Positions 7,276 through 15,108 of a stretch of DNA of 20,998 nt are shown here, one piece after another (position 1 is the first letter of the stretch; every line of letters starts with the position of its first letter). The translations under genes were made by a program, and so were the position numbers. Origin of the DNA: DASRSS01 sp035656335 (lineage in GTDB: Bacteria > Actinomycetota > Actinomycetes > Mycobacteriales > Jatrophihabitantaceae); NCBI GenBank assembly GCA_035656335.1, contig DASRSS010000304.1, positions 1 through 20,998 on the forward strand, read 5' to 3'. The notes under the pieces were generated by a model that saw nothing but the letters and a program-made list of their open reading frames with translations, did no database searches and was not told the DNA's origin.

Positions 7276-8639
7276 CGACGCGCGCCGGTGACCTGACCCG
7301 AGCCGCAACCGAGCGGCTCGATCGGCTCGTGGGCGGCCCTGCCCGGCGGCACGTCGTCCTCGTGTTCGCGGCGGTGCTCGCCTTGGACAGCGCCGACAAG
7401 GCCACCATCGGCGTTAACGCGACCAAGCTGCAGCAGGGCCTGGGCATCGACCGGTCGCAGATCGGCCTGCTGCTGGCAGTGAGCAGCCTGGTCGGCGCGG
7501 CCGCCACCATCCCCGCCGGCGCGCTGGTCGACCGGGTCTGCCGCACGCGGCTGCTCGCCTGGGCCGTCGCGTGCTGGGCCGGCGCGATGATCCTGTCCGG
7601 CGTCGCCACCGGATACCTGTTCCTGCTGCTCAGCCGGGTGGCGCTCGGCTGCGTCACGGCCGCGGCCGCTCCCGCGATCGCGTCCATGGTCGGCGACTAC
7701 TTCCCCCGCAACGAACGCGGCCGGATCTACGGCTACGTGCTGTCCGGCGAGCTCATCGGCGCCGGCTTCGGGTTCGTCGTCGCGGGCGAGTTCGCGAACC
7801 TGTCCTGGCGCGCGCCGTTCCTCGTGCTGGCCGTGCCCAGCGCGCTGGTGTGCTGGCTGGTGCTGCGGTTGCCCGAACCCGAGCGCGGCGGCGCCAGCCG
7901 GCTGCCCGACGGCGCCGACGGGTTCGACGACAGCCTCGGTGACGCGGCCGACACGCCGGACGCCGACGAGGCGACGGCCGACCTGACGCTCTGGCAGGCG
8001 GTGCGGCACGTGCTGAGCATCCGGACGAACGTGGTGCTGATCGTCGCGTCCGCGCTGGGCTATTTCTACTTCTCCTGCCTGCGCGGGTTCGGTGTCGAGT
8101 TCGTCCAGAAGCACTACCACGTCGGGCAGAGCACGTCGTCGCTGGTGATCCTGCTGCTGGGCACGGGCGCGCTCGCCGGCGTCCTGACCGGCGGGCGCCT
8201 GGCCGACCGGCTGCGCGAGCGCGGTCGGCGGTGCGCGCGCATCGAGGTGCCGGGCGTCGCCGTCCCGCTGTCGGGGCTGCTGTTCATCCCGGCGTTGATC
8301 ACGACCACGCTGTGGCTGGCGATCCTGCTGCTGATCGTCGCGGCGCTTTTCCTCGGCATGTCCAACCCGCCGCTGGACGCCGCCCGCCTGGACATCATGC
8401 GTCCCGAGCTGTGGGGCCGGGCCGAGGCGGTCCGGTCCGTGCTTCGGTCCAGCGCGGACGCGATCGCCCCGGTGCTGTTCGGGGTGATCTCCGAGTCGGT
8501 GTTCGTCGGGCCGCGCGCTCTGGAGTACACGTTCCTGCTGATGCTGATCACGATGTTCGCGGCGGGAGCCGTGGTGCTCACGATCGGGCGGCGGACGTTC
8601 CCGGGCGACCTGCGCAACGCCGAACGCGCGCGGCGGTGA
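7272..8639 (+). CDS. MFS transporter (spinster-like)
   Basis: 455 aa. ATG 7272 overlaps the DUF1206 stop (ATGA); longer in-frame upstream starts would run through DUF1206 and are unlikely. The sequence shows about 12 hydrophobic helices in two halves. The first helix carries ALDSADKATIGV, and the loop after helix 2 holds an MFS motif A-like GALVDRVCRTR. The second half has the matching GGRLADRLRERGRR. The cytoplasmic loop between halves (about residues 205-245) is unusually acidic (DGFDDSLGDAAD, then TPDADEATAD). DxxDK in helix 1 resembles spinster-type and organic-acid MFS carriers, but the substrate cannot be predicted. It is followed directly by a second transporter gene. Confidence 0.86.
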   Translation: MTTRAGDLTRAATERLDRLVGGPARRHVVLVFAAVLALDSADKATIGVNATKLQQGLGIDRSQIGLLLAVSSLVGAAATIPAGALVDRVCRTRLLAWAVACWAGAMILSGVATGYLFLLLSRVALGCVTAAAAPAIASMVGDYFPRNERGRIYGYVLSGELIGAGFGFVVAGEFANLSWRAPFLVLAVPSALVCWLVLRLPEPERGGASRLPDGADGFDDSLGDAADTPDADEATADLTLWQAVRHVLSIRTNVVLIVASALGYFYFSCLRGFGVEFVQKHYHVGQSTSSLVILLLGTGALAGVLTGGRLADRLRERGRRCARIEVPGVAVPLSGLLFIPALITTTLWLAILLLIVAALFLGMSNPPLDAARLDIMRPELWGRAEAVRSVLRSSADAIAPVLFGVISESVFVGPRALEYTFLLMLITMFAAGAVVLTIGRRTFPGDLRNAERARR

Positions 8640-8641
8640 CG

Positions 8642-9526
8642 ATGGAGCCGTTGAGCCTGGTCATCGCGGCGGTGGCCGCCTGCTGCAACGCGTTCTCCAG
8701 CGTGATGCAGCGAAAGGCCAACCGCCAGGCCACCGAACAGCCTTCCGGGCGGCGCTTCGGCGTCGCCCTACTCGTGCGTCTGGTCGAGAACCGGGCCTGG
8801 TTGCTCGGCATCGCCGCGATGATCGCCTCGTTCCTGCTGCAGGCCACGGCGCTCAGCATCGGCACCCTGTCCGCCGTCGAGCCGGTGCTGGTGATCGAGC
8901 TGCCGCTGACGCTGATCCTCGGCGCCTGGCTGCTGCGGCATCCGTTGCCGGCGCGCGACTGGGGGACGTCCGCGGCGATGGCGGTCGGGCTGGCCGGGTT
9001 CATCGTCGCGCTGGACCCGTCCGGCGGCGAGGCGGCGAAGGTGAACGAGGTGGTGGCCGTGCTCGCGACCGGCGCGACGGTCGCCGCGATCGCCGCGGCG
9101 GCGACGTTCGCCCGCTTCGGACCCGACCGGTCACGGGCTGCCGTGTTCGGTGCCGCCGCCGGCGCCGGCTTCGGGCTGACCGCGTCGCTGATGAAGATCG
9201 CCGTCTCGCACCTGTCGGCTGACGGCGTGCTCGGCCTGCTGCAGACGTGGGAGACGTACGGAACGATCGCGGCGGGCCTCGCGTCCGTGGTTCTCGTACA
9301 GGCGGCGCTGCACGCGGGGACGCTGGTTGCGGCGCAGCCCGGCATCACCTTGCTGGACCCGCTGGTCTCGGTGCTGTGGGGCACGGCCGTCGTCGGCGAG
9401 CAGACGCGCACCGGCTTCGCGCTGATCGGGGCGGCCGCCGGCGGAGCCGTGATCGCGGCCGCCGTGGTCGTCCTGTCGCGGGTTTCGCCCTCCTCGCCGG
9501 CGGGTAGTTCCGACGAAGCCGGTTGA
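8642..9526 (+). CDS. DMT (EamA-like) transporter
   Basis: 294 aa from ATG 8642. An in-frame GTG at 8636 overlapping the MFS stop (GTGA) is an equally plausible coupled start, adding two residues. About nine to ten hydrophobic helices make two inverted halves. The opening (LVIAAVAACCNAFSSVMQRKANRQ spans residues 6-29), the TLSAVEPVLVIELPLTLILG helix and the C-terminal half with AAQPGITLLDPLVSVLWG resemble DMT-superfamily permeases, including bacterial relatives of the NIPA magnesium-transporter group. The substrate is not predictable. The tail after residue 278 is Ser/Pro-rich, and the last 45 bases carry the promoter of the next transcription unit. Confidence 0.82.
   Translation: MEPLSLVIAAVAACCNAFSSVMQRKANRQATEQPSGRRFGVALLVRLVENRAWLLGIAAMIASFLLQATALSIGTLSAVEPVLVIELPLTLILGAWLLRHPLPARDWGTSAAMAVGLAGFIVALDPSGGEAAKVNEVVAVLATGATVAAIAAAATFARFGPDRSRAAVFGAAAGAGFGLTASLMKIAVSHLSADGVLGLLQTWETYGTIAAGLASVVLVQAALHAGTLVAAQPGITLLDPLVSVLWGTAVVGEQTRTGFALIGAAAGGAVIAAAVVVLSRVSPSSPAGSSDEAG
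9482..9507 (+). promoter_or_regulatory. SigB/SigF-type promoter for the DUF6098/alcohol dehydrogenase unit
   Basis: GTTT at 9482-9485, exactly 16 nt, GGGTAG at 9502-9507: perfect -35, one deviation in the -10. It lies inside the 3' end of the DMT gene. Predicted start near 9514 gives a leader of about 45 nt before GTG 9561. With the CBS promoter it is one of the two best matches in the window. Confidence 0.62.
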
Positions 9527-9560
9527 ACCTCAGCCGAGCGCACTCGTTGGGCCGGGCCGC

Positions 9561-9980
9561 GTGGAGACGATCGACGATCTCGATGAGCTGACCGATCTCG
9601 TCAGCGGGGACACCCGTATCTACGTCCGGTACTCGGCCGGACCGGATCGCGACGCCGAGCACGACAGCATGGACTACGAGGCGGGCGTGCCGCTGCCCGG
9701 GCTGCCGGTGACCAACCTGTGGCCGGAGCCGTGGTGGCCGCGCGACCCGGTCGACTGGATCGCGCGGCGGGTCTGCAAGTACCTGGACCTCGCCGAGAAC
9801 GCGCCGGACCGCCGGCCGTGGGTGCTCACCGGCAAGGTCGCCGGTTACGGGCCGGACCACGAGCCGTTGGTGACCGACGTCGAGCCGATCGCCTGGATCG
9901 GTGACCGCGCCGTCGAACAGGCGCACGAGCGCTACCTGCAGCGCTTCGAGGTCGGGCGCGACTCGACCGGATCGAACTAA
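9561..9980 (+). CDS. DUF6098 family protein
   Basis: 139 aa from GTG 9561. I recognise the DUF6098 pattern of actinobacteria: an N-terminal LDELTDLVSG followed by YVRYSAGPDRD, then GVPLPGLPVTNL, the tryptophan-rich EPWWPRDPVDWIARRV, CKYLDL, and PWVLTGKVAGYGPDHEPLV. It is soluble with no membrane segment. The function is unknown and no catalytic motif is obvious. No good Shine-Dalgarno sequence precedes the GTG, so the start is less certain than most, though no upstream in-frame alternative is better. It lies 34 bp after the DMT gene but has its own strong stress-type promoter, and it probably forms an operon with the alcohol dehydrogenase 25 bp downstream. Confidence 0.78.
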   Translation: METIDDLDELTDLVSGDTRIYVRYSAGPDRDAEHDSMDYEAGVPLPGLPVTNLWPEPWWPRDPVDWIARRVCKYLDLAENAPDRRPWVLTGKVAGYGPDHEPLVTDVEPIAWIGDRAVEQAHERYLQRFEVGRDSTGSN

Positions 9981-10005
9981 CCCTCTTACCCGCAAGGAGA
10001 TCGCG

Positions 10006-11193
10006 ATGAAGGCAGTGACCTGGCAGGGCAAGCGCGACGTCCGCGTCGAGGAGGTCCCCGATCCGCGGATCGAGGAGCCGACCGACGCGATCATCCGCGT
10101 GACGAGCACGAACATCTGCGGCTCCGACCTGCACCTGTACGAGGTGCTGAGCGCGTTCATGGACGCGGGCGACATCCTCGGTCACGAGGCGATGGGCATC
10201 GTCGAGGAGGTCGGCAGCGAGGTCACCCACGTCAAGCCGGGCGATCGCGTCGTGATCCCGTTCCAGATGTCCTGCGGGCACTGCTTCATGTGCGACGAGC
10301 GGCTCTACTCGCAGTGCGAGACGACGCAGGTGCGCGAGTACGGGTCCGGCGCCGCGCTCTTCGGGTACTCGAAGCTGTACGGCCAGGTGCCCGGCGGCCA
10401 GGCCGAGTTCCTGCGCGTGCCGCAGGCCCAGTTCACGCCGATCAAGGTGCCGCACGAGTTGCCGGACGAGCGCTTCGTCTACCTCTCGGACGTGCTGCCG
10501 ACCGCGTGGCAGGCCGTCGAGTACGCCGGCGTGCCCAAGGGCGGCACGGTCGCCGTCCTCGGTCTCGGCCCGATCGGCGACATGTCCAGCCGGATCGCGA
10601 TGCATCACGGCGCGCGCGTGATCGGCGTCGACATGGTGCCCGAGCGCATCGGCCGTGCCGCCGCGCGCGGTGTCGAGACGCTCGACCTGACCGAGCATGA
10701 GGACGACCTCGGCGACGTCATCCGCGACATGACCGGCGGGCGCGGCGCCGACTCGGTCATCGACGCCGTCGGCATGGAGGCCCACGGCTCCGGCATCCCG
10801 AAGCTGGCGCAGACGCTGACCGGGATGCTGCCTGACAAGATCGCCGAGCCGCTCATGCAGCGCGTGGGCGTCGACCGGTTGACCGCGCTCTACACCGCGA
10901 TCGACATCGTCCGCCGGGGCGGCACCGTCTCGCTGTCCGGCGTGTACGGCGGCGCGTCCGATCCGCTGCCGCTGCTGACGATGTTCGACAAGCAGCTGCA
11001 GCTGCGGATGGGCCAGGCGAACGTGAAGCGCTGGGTCGACGACATCCTGCCGCTGCTGCTGAACGCCGACAGCGATCCGCTCGGCGTCGACGACTTCGCC
11101 ACGCACCGCATCCCGCTGGACGAGGCGCCTCAGGCGTACGAGACGTTCCAGAAGAAGCAGGACGGCATGGTGAAGGTCGTCATGCACCCCTGA
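10006..11193 (+). CDS. Zinc-dependent alcohol dehydrogenase (formaldehyde-dehydrogenase-like MDR)
   Basis: 395 aa. Start ATG 10006 has AAGGAG at 9994-9999, six bases upstream. Medium-chain dehydrogenase/reductase: catalytic zinc ligands Cys38 (NICGSDLH) and His60-Glu61 (GHE); structural zinc lobe C90-x2-C93-x2-C96-x7-C104, all present; Rossmann motif GLGPIG near 186-191 followed by a hydrophobic strand ending in VDMVPER, where Asp favours NAD over NADP. The overall shape, including the extra segment around 265-300, resembles the glutathione-independent formaldehyde dehydrogenase/threonine dehydrogenase-like group often labelled FDH. The natural substrate is open. It ends four bases from the convergent hydroxyacid dehydrogenase. 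Confidence 0.9.
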   Translation: MKAVTWQGKRDVRVEEVPDPRIEEPTDAIIRVTSTNICGSDLHLYEVLSAFMDAGDILGHEAMGIVEEVGSEVTHVKPGDRVVIPFQMSCGHCFMCDERLYSQCETTQVREYGSGAALFGYSKLYGQVPGGQAEFLRVPQAQFTPIKVPHELPDERFVYLSDVLPTAWQAVEYAGVPKGGTVAVLGLGPIGDMSSRIAMHHGARVIGVDMVPERIGRAAARGVETLDLTEHEDDLGDVIRDMTGGRGADSVIDAVGMEAHGSGIPKLAQTLTGMLPDKIAEPLMQRVGVDRLTALYTAIDIVRRGGTVSLSGVYGGASDPLPLLTMFDKQLQLRMGQANVKRWVDDILPLLLNADSDPLGVDDFATHRIPLDEAPQAYETFQKKQDGMVKVVMHP

Positions 11194-11200
11194 CCGGTCA
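11191..11200. repeat. 10-bp perfect palindrome joining two convergent stop codons
   Basis: TGACCGGTCA contains the stop codon of the alcohol dehydrogenase (TGA, 11191-11193) and, on the other strand, the stop of the convergent hydroxyacid dehydrogenase (11200-11198). There is no loop and no T-tract, so it is not a classical terminator. Confidence 0.6.
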
Positions 11201-12070
11201 ACCCCGGTGGGCGCGGATGACGGCGGCCATGTCCTCCGCGCCGCCACCGGACTCGGCCACCGCGGCCATGTCGGTGCGGATCGCGTCGGCGAACGCGGCC
11301 TGCATGCCGAGGCGGCGCTGCGCGTCGACGATCAGGCCGGCGTCCTTCGCGGCGGACGCGACGGTGAACCCGACGGGCGCGTCGCCGCCGAGCATCGCCT
11401 TGCCCTTCAGGTGCGCGTACGGCGAGTCGGTCGGTGACCCGTCGATCGCGTCGAGGAACAGCGAGCCGTCCAGGCCGAAGCGCTCGGCGAGCGCGATCGC
11501 GACGGCGGTGGCGTCGGTCAGCGCGAGCACCCAGGTGTTCACGGCCAGCTTCAACCTGCTGCCCTGACCCGCCGCTCCGAGTCCGGGGAACAGCGTGCCC
11601 ATCGCCTCGAACATCGGCCGGCAGCGCTCGATGTCCGCGGACGGGCCCGAGGCGAGCACCCGCAGCTTGCCGTCCTCGGCCGGCTTGCGCGTGCCCAGGA
11701 CCGGCGCGTCCAGGTAGGTGACACCGTGCTGCGCGGCCAGATCCGCCAGCAGGTCGGCGCCGGCGTCCCCCACGGTGCTCATCTGCGCCCACACCGTCCC
11801 GTCCGCGAGCGACGGCAGCACCGGCTTCATCACCTCGGCGACCACGCCGGCGTCGGTGAGCATCGTGATCACCACGGCAGCGCCGTCCACCGCCTCCGCC
11901 GGCGAGTCAACCACGACCGCGCCGTCGGCCGCGAGCGGCTCGGCCTTGTCCCGCGTCCGGTTCCAGACCCGGGTCGGGAAGCCCGCGCCGAGCAGTCGCC
12001 GGGCCATCGCCGCGCCCATGATGCCGGTTCCCAGCAAGGCGATTGTCTTCGTCTCCGATGCGTTCGTCAT
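11198..12070 (-). CDS. 3-hydroxyisobutyrate dehydrogenase-family NAD(P)-dependent oxidoreductase
   Basis: 290 aa. Start ATG at 12070 is supported by a GGGTAT element 9 nt upstream; longer in-frame starts would cross the promoter. N-terminal Rossmann motif LLGTGIMGAAMA (12-23), then VWNRTRDKAEPL (35-46), whose Asn-Arg-Thr after the second strand is typical of NADP-accepting members. The substrate block DAPVLGTRKPAEDGKL (121-136) corresponds to the family's DAPVSGG motif, with the second Gly changed to Thr. The catalytic lysine is Lys174 in GSRLKLAVNTW, with the conserved Asn178. Members reduce or oxidise 3-hydroxyisobutyrate, tartronate semialdehyde or succinic semialdehyde; which applies is not clear. 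It is divergent from the YdiJ-type operon, which also handles a hydroxyacid. Confidence 0.88.
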   Translation of the reverse strand: MTNASETKTIALLGTGIMGAAMARRLLGAGFPTRVWNRTRDKAEPLAADGAVVVDSPAEAVDGAAVVITMLTDAGVVAEVMKPVLPSLADGTVWAQMSTVGDAGADLLADLAAQHGVTYLDAPVLGTRKPAEDGKLRVLASGPSADIERCRPMFEAMGTLFPGLGAAGQGSRLKLAVNTWVLALTDATAVAIALAERFGLDGSLFLDAIDGSPTDSPYAHLKGKAMLGGDAPVGFTVASAAKDAGLIVDAQRRLGMQAAFADAIRTDMAAVAESGGGAEDMAAVIRAHRG

Positions 12071-12079
12071 GCCTCTGAT

Positions 12080-12104
12080 ATACCCCTTCGACCTGCGGGT
12101 AGAC
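12080..12104 (-). promoter_or_regulatory. SigB/SigF-type promoter for the hydroxyacid dehydrogenase (near-leaderless)
   Basis: Minus strand GTCT (12104-12101), 15 nt, GGGTAT (12085-12080), then exactly 9 nt to ATG 12070. The -10 is a perfect consensus match; the -35 has one mismatch. A GGGTAG on the plus strand at 12097-12102 overlaps the -35 region and could be a divergent element, but its own -35 (GATA) is weak. Confidence 0.52.
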
Positions 12105-12138
12105 GTCTCGTGACGGATCGCGCGCCTCGATCGACGCA

Positions 12139-12165
12139 GGCAGCGCACCGTCTGCCCAGAGGCAG
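12139..12165 (+). promoter_or_regulatory. Three-part alternative hairpin before the YdiJ-type gene
   Basis: GGCAG (12139-12143), CTGCC (12152-12156) and GGCAG (12161-12165) can form two mutually exclusive 5-bp stems. The second stem (CTGCC, loop CAGA, GGCAG) buries the only Shine-Dalgarno-like sequence, AGAGG (12158-12162), 6 nt before ATG 12169; the first stem would free it. The geometry is seen directly; a switching role is inference. Confidence 0.3.
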
Positions 12166-12168
12166 TGC

Positions 12169-15108
12169 ATGACCACGTCGCCCTCTACCGAGCGGAATCC
12201 GCGGCTGCCCGACTACGCCACCGAGCTGGCCCGATCGCTGCGCGACGCCATCGACGGTGAGGTCCGGTTCACGCCGGGCGACCGTGCGCTCTACGCCTAC
12301 GACGCCTCGGTGTTCCGGCAGCCGCCCATCGGCGTCGTCCTGCCGCGCAGCGCCGAGGACGCCGAGGCCGCCCTTGAGGTGTGCCGCCGGTTCGACGCGC
12401 CTGTCTTCGGACGCGGCTGCGGCACCGGCCTGGCCGGGCAGACGGTCAACGCCGCAGTCGTCTTCGACTTCTCCAAGCACATGCACGACATTGTCGAGCT
12501 CGACGCGGCGTCCCGGCTCGCCCGCGTGCAACCCGGGGTCATCTGCGACCAGCTGCGCGACGCAGCCGAGGAGCACGGGCTGACGTTCGGCCCCGACCCG
12601 GCGACGCACGACCACGCCACGCTCGGCGGCATGATCGGCAACAACTCGTGCGGCACGCACTCGGTGATGGCCGGCAAGACCGTCGACAACATCGCCGAAC
12701 TGGACGTGCTCACCTACGACGGGACCCGGATGCGGGTGGGCGCCACGAGCGAGGCGGACCTGGAGCGGATCATCGCCGCGGGTGGCCGGCGCGGCGCGAT
12801 CTACGACGGGCTGCGCCGGATCCGCGACAGCTACGCCGACGCGATCCGCACCGGCATGCCGAAGATCCCGCGCCGCGTGTCCGGCTACAACCTCGACCAG
12901 CTGCTGCCCGAGAACGGCTTCCACGTCGCCCGCGCCCTGGTCGGCTCCGAGTCCACGTGCGCGCTCACGCTCGAGGCGACCTGCCAGCTGGTGCACTCGC
13001 CGCCGCAGCGGTCGCTGGTGGTGCTCGGCTACCCGGACATCCCCTCGTCCGGGGACGACATCGCGTGGCTGCTGCAGTTCGACGTGATCGCGCTGGAGTT
13101 CATGAGCCGCGAGGTGATCGAGCACCTGCACGCCAAGGACTTCGACTTCGGCGGCGAGGAGCTGCTGCCGGACGGCAACGGCTGGGTGCTGGTCGAGTTC
13201 GGCGGCGACACCAAGCGGGAGGCGGACGCGAAGGCGGAGGACCTGTTCGGGGAACTCGCCAAGCGCAAGAACGCCCCGACGCACAAGCTGTTCGAGGAAC
13301 CACGCGAGGAGTCGCTGGTGTGGGAGGCGCGCAAGCACGGCGTCGGCTCCACGCGCATGCCGCTCTCGCTCGGCGGCCACCAGGGCTGGCCCAACTGGGA
13401 GGACGCCGCCGTCCCGCCCGAGGACATGGGCAACTACCTGCGCGACTTCGAGAAGCTGCTCGCGCGGCACGGACGCGACGGCGTGCTGTTCGGGCACTGG
13501 GGCCAGGGCTGCATCCACTGCCGCATCGACTGGAACCTGCGCACCGCGGACGGTGTCGCCGAGTACCGCCGCTTCATGGAGGAGGCCGCGGACCTGGTCG
13601 TGTCCCACGGCGGCTCACTGTCCGGCGAGCACGGCGACGGTCACGGCCGCGCGGAGCTGTGGCCGAAGATGTTCGGTCCCGAGCTGATGCGTGCGTTCGA
13701 GGACTTCAAACGGGTGTGGGACCCGGACGGCCGGATGAACCCGCACAAGCTGATCGACCCGTACCCGCTCGACTCGCACCTGCGCGAAGGATCCGGCTAC
13801 CGGCCGGTCCAGCTGTCGACCGTGTTCCAGTACCCGCACGACGAAGGGAGCTTCAGCGCGGCGGCCGGTCGCTGCTTCGGCGTCGGCGCGTGCCGGCACG
13901 AGTCCGGCGGCGTCATGTGCCCGAGCTTCATGGTGACCCGCGAGGAGAAGCACTCGACGCGCGGCCGGGCCCGGCTGCTGCAGGAGATGACGCAGGCGGA
14001 CGGCCCGATCTCGCAGCGCTGGCGCAGCGAGGAGGTCAAGGAGTCCCTCGACCTGTGCTTGGCCTGCAAGGGCTGCCGCGGCGACTGCCCGGTTCGCGTG
14101 GACATCGCGACCTACAAGGCCGAGTTCCTGCACCACCACTACAAGCGGCGGCTGCGCCCGCGGCAGGCGTACGCGCTCGGGCTGATCGACAAGTGGGCAC
14201 GGCTCGCGTCACACATGCCGCGACTGGTCAACGGCGTCACGCACGCACCGGGACTGCGCGCCGTGGTGAAGGCCGCCGGCGGAGTGGCGCAGGAACGGGA
14301 CGTTCCGCGCTTCGCCGCGCAGACGTTCACGGACTGGTTCCGCACCCGCCCGACGCGGAATCCCGACGGCCCGGCGGTGCTGCTCTGGCCGGACACGTTC
14401 ACCAACTACTTCTCCCCCGAGATCGGACGGGACGCGGTCACCGTGCTCGAGGCCGCCGGCTTTCGCGTCGTGCTGCCGGGCAAACCGCTTTGTTGCGGCC
14501 GCCCGCTCTATGACTACGGCATGCTCACGCTCGCCCGCCGGTACCTGCGCCGCGTGCTGGACGAACTGGGCCCGCTGCTCTCGGCGGGCGTGCCGGTCGT
14601 CGGCCTGGAGCCCAGCTGCCTGACCGTGTTCCGCGACGAGCTGACCAACCTGTTCCCGGAGGACGGCGACGCGCAACGGCTGCACGCGCAGAGCCTCGTA
14701 CTGTCCGAGTTCCTGGATCAGCGCGCGTCCGACTGGCCGCTGCCACGCCTGCACCGCAAGTCGCTGGTGCAGCCGCACTGCCACCACCACTCGGTGCTGG
14801 GGTTCGACACCGAGCAGCGCGTGCTCGAACGCATGGGCATGGACGTCGAACTGGCCGAGGCCGGCTGCTGCGGCATGGCCGGCAGCTTCGGCTACGAGGC
14901 CGGCGAGCGGTACGAGGTGTCCAAGGCCGCCGGTGAACGCGCCCTGCTGCCGAAGGTGCGTTCCGCCGACGACGACACGCTCGTGCTCGCGGACGGGTTC
15001 AGCTGCCGCAGCCAGATCTCGTCCGGCAGCGATCGCAGCGGGCTGCATCTGGCACAAGTTCTGGCCATGGCGATTCGCGAAGGCCAAGACGGAAGGAGAA
15101 CACGATGA
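12169..15108 (+). CDS. FAD/Fe-S D-2-hydroxyacid dehydrogenase, YdiJ type
   Basis: 979 aa fusion of a GlcD-like flavoprotein with a GlpC/GlcF-like iron-sulfur half. Residues about 45-255 are the PCMH FAD domain (FGRGCGTGLAGQTVN and GGMIGNNSCGTHS blocks); about 265-530 the FAD-oxidase C domain (GHWGQGCIHCRID, then GGSLSGEHGDGHGR). The Fe-S region follows. The first site has C569, C575 and C584 in CFGVGAC...MCPSF, where the usual second cysteine is Val. The second is complete, C630-x2-C633-x2-C636-x3-C640-P. Two CCG motifs (C775-C776 and C900-C901) end the protein. This layout is that of E. coli YdiJ and relatives, which oxidise D-2-hydroxyacids (D-2-hydroxyglutarate, D-lactate) and pass electrons on. 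The ATGA overlap with the transporter gene and the downstream PoxB-like enzyme favour a role feeding pyruvate. Confidence 0.87.
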   Translation: MTTSPSTERNPRLPDYATELARSLRDAIDGEVRFTPGDRALYAYDASVFRQPPIGVVLPRSAEDAEAALEVCRRFDAPVFGRGCGTGLAGQTVNAAVVFDFSKHMHDIVELDAASRLARVQPGVICDQLRDAAEEHGLTFGPDPATHDHATLGGMIGNNSCGTHSVMAGKTVDNIAELDVLTYDGTRMRVGATSEADLERIIAAGGRRGAIYDGLRRIRDSYADAIRTGMPKIPRRVSGYNLDQLLPENGFHVARALVGSESTCALTLEATCQLVHSPPQRSLVVLGYPDIPSSGDDIAWLLQFDVIALEFMSREVIEHLHAKDFDFGGEELLPDGNGWVLVEFGGDTKREADAKAEDLFGELAKRKNAPTHKLFEEPREESLVWEARKHGVGSTRMPLSLGGHQGWPNWEDAAVPPEDMGNYLRDFEKLLARHGRDGVLFGHWGQGCIHCRIDWNLRTADGVAEYRRFMEEAADLVVSHGGSLSGEHGDGHGRAELWPKMFGPELMRAFEDFKRVWDPDGRMNPHKLIDPYPLDSHLREGSGYRPVQLSTVFQYPHDEGSFSAAAGRCFGVGACRHESGGVMCPSFMVTREEKHSTRGRARLLQEMTQADGPISQRWRSEEVKESLDLCLACKGCRGDCPVRVDIATYKAEFLHHHYKRRLRPRQAYALGLIDKWARLASHMPRLVNGVTHAPGLRAVVKAAGGVAQERDVPRFAAQTFTDWFRTRPTRNPDGPAVLLWPDTFTNYFSPEIGRDAVTVLEAAGFRVVLPGKPLCCGRPLYDYGMLTLARRYLRRVLDELGPLLSAGVPVVGLEPSCLTVFRDELTNLFPEDGDAQRLHAQSLVLSEFLDQRASDWPLPRLHRKSLVQPHCHHHSVLGFDTEQRVLERMGMDVELAEAGCCGMAGSFGYEAGERYEVSKAAGERALLPKVRSADDDTLVLADGFSCRSQISSGSDRSGLHLAQVLAMAIREGQDGRRTR

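Noticed and set aside
9986..9995. TTACCCGC (GGGTAA on the minus strand) before the alcohol dehydrogenase
   Set aside because: Wrong strand for the dehydrogenase, no -35 at the right distance and no minus-strand gene downstream.
12077..12102. GATA-N16-GGGTAG as a firm SigB promoter for the YdiJ-type operon
   Set aside because: The -35 is a poor match and the leader would be about 60 nt; kept only as a possibility in the divergent-region finding.
12067..13608. Minus-strand frame of 513 codons opposite the YdiJ-type gene
   Set aside because: Shadow frame of the same kind; it also overlaps the divergent promoter region and the hydroxyacid dehydrogenase start.
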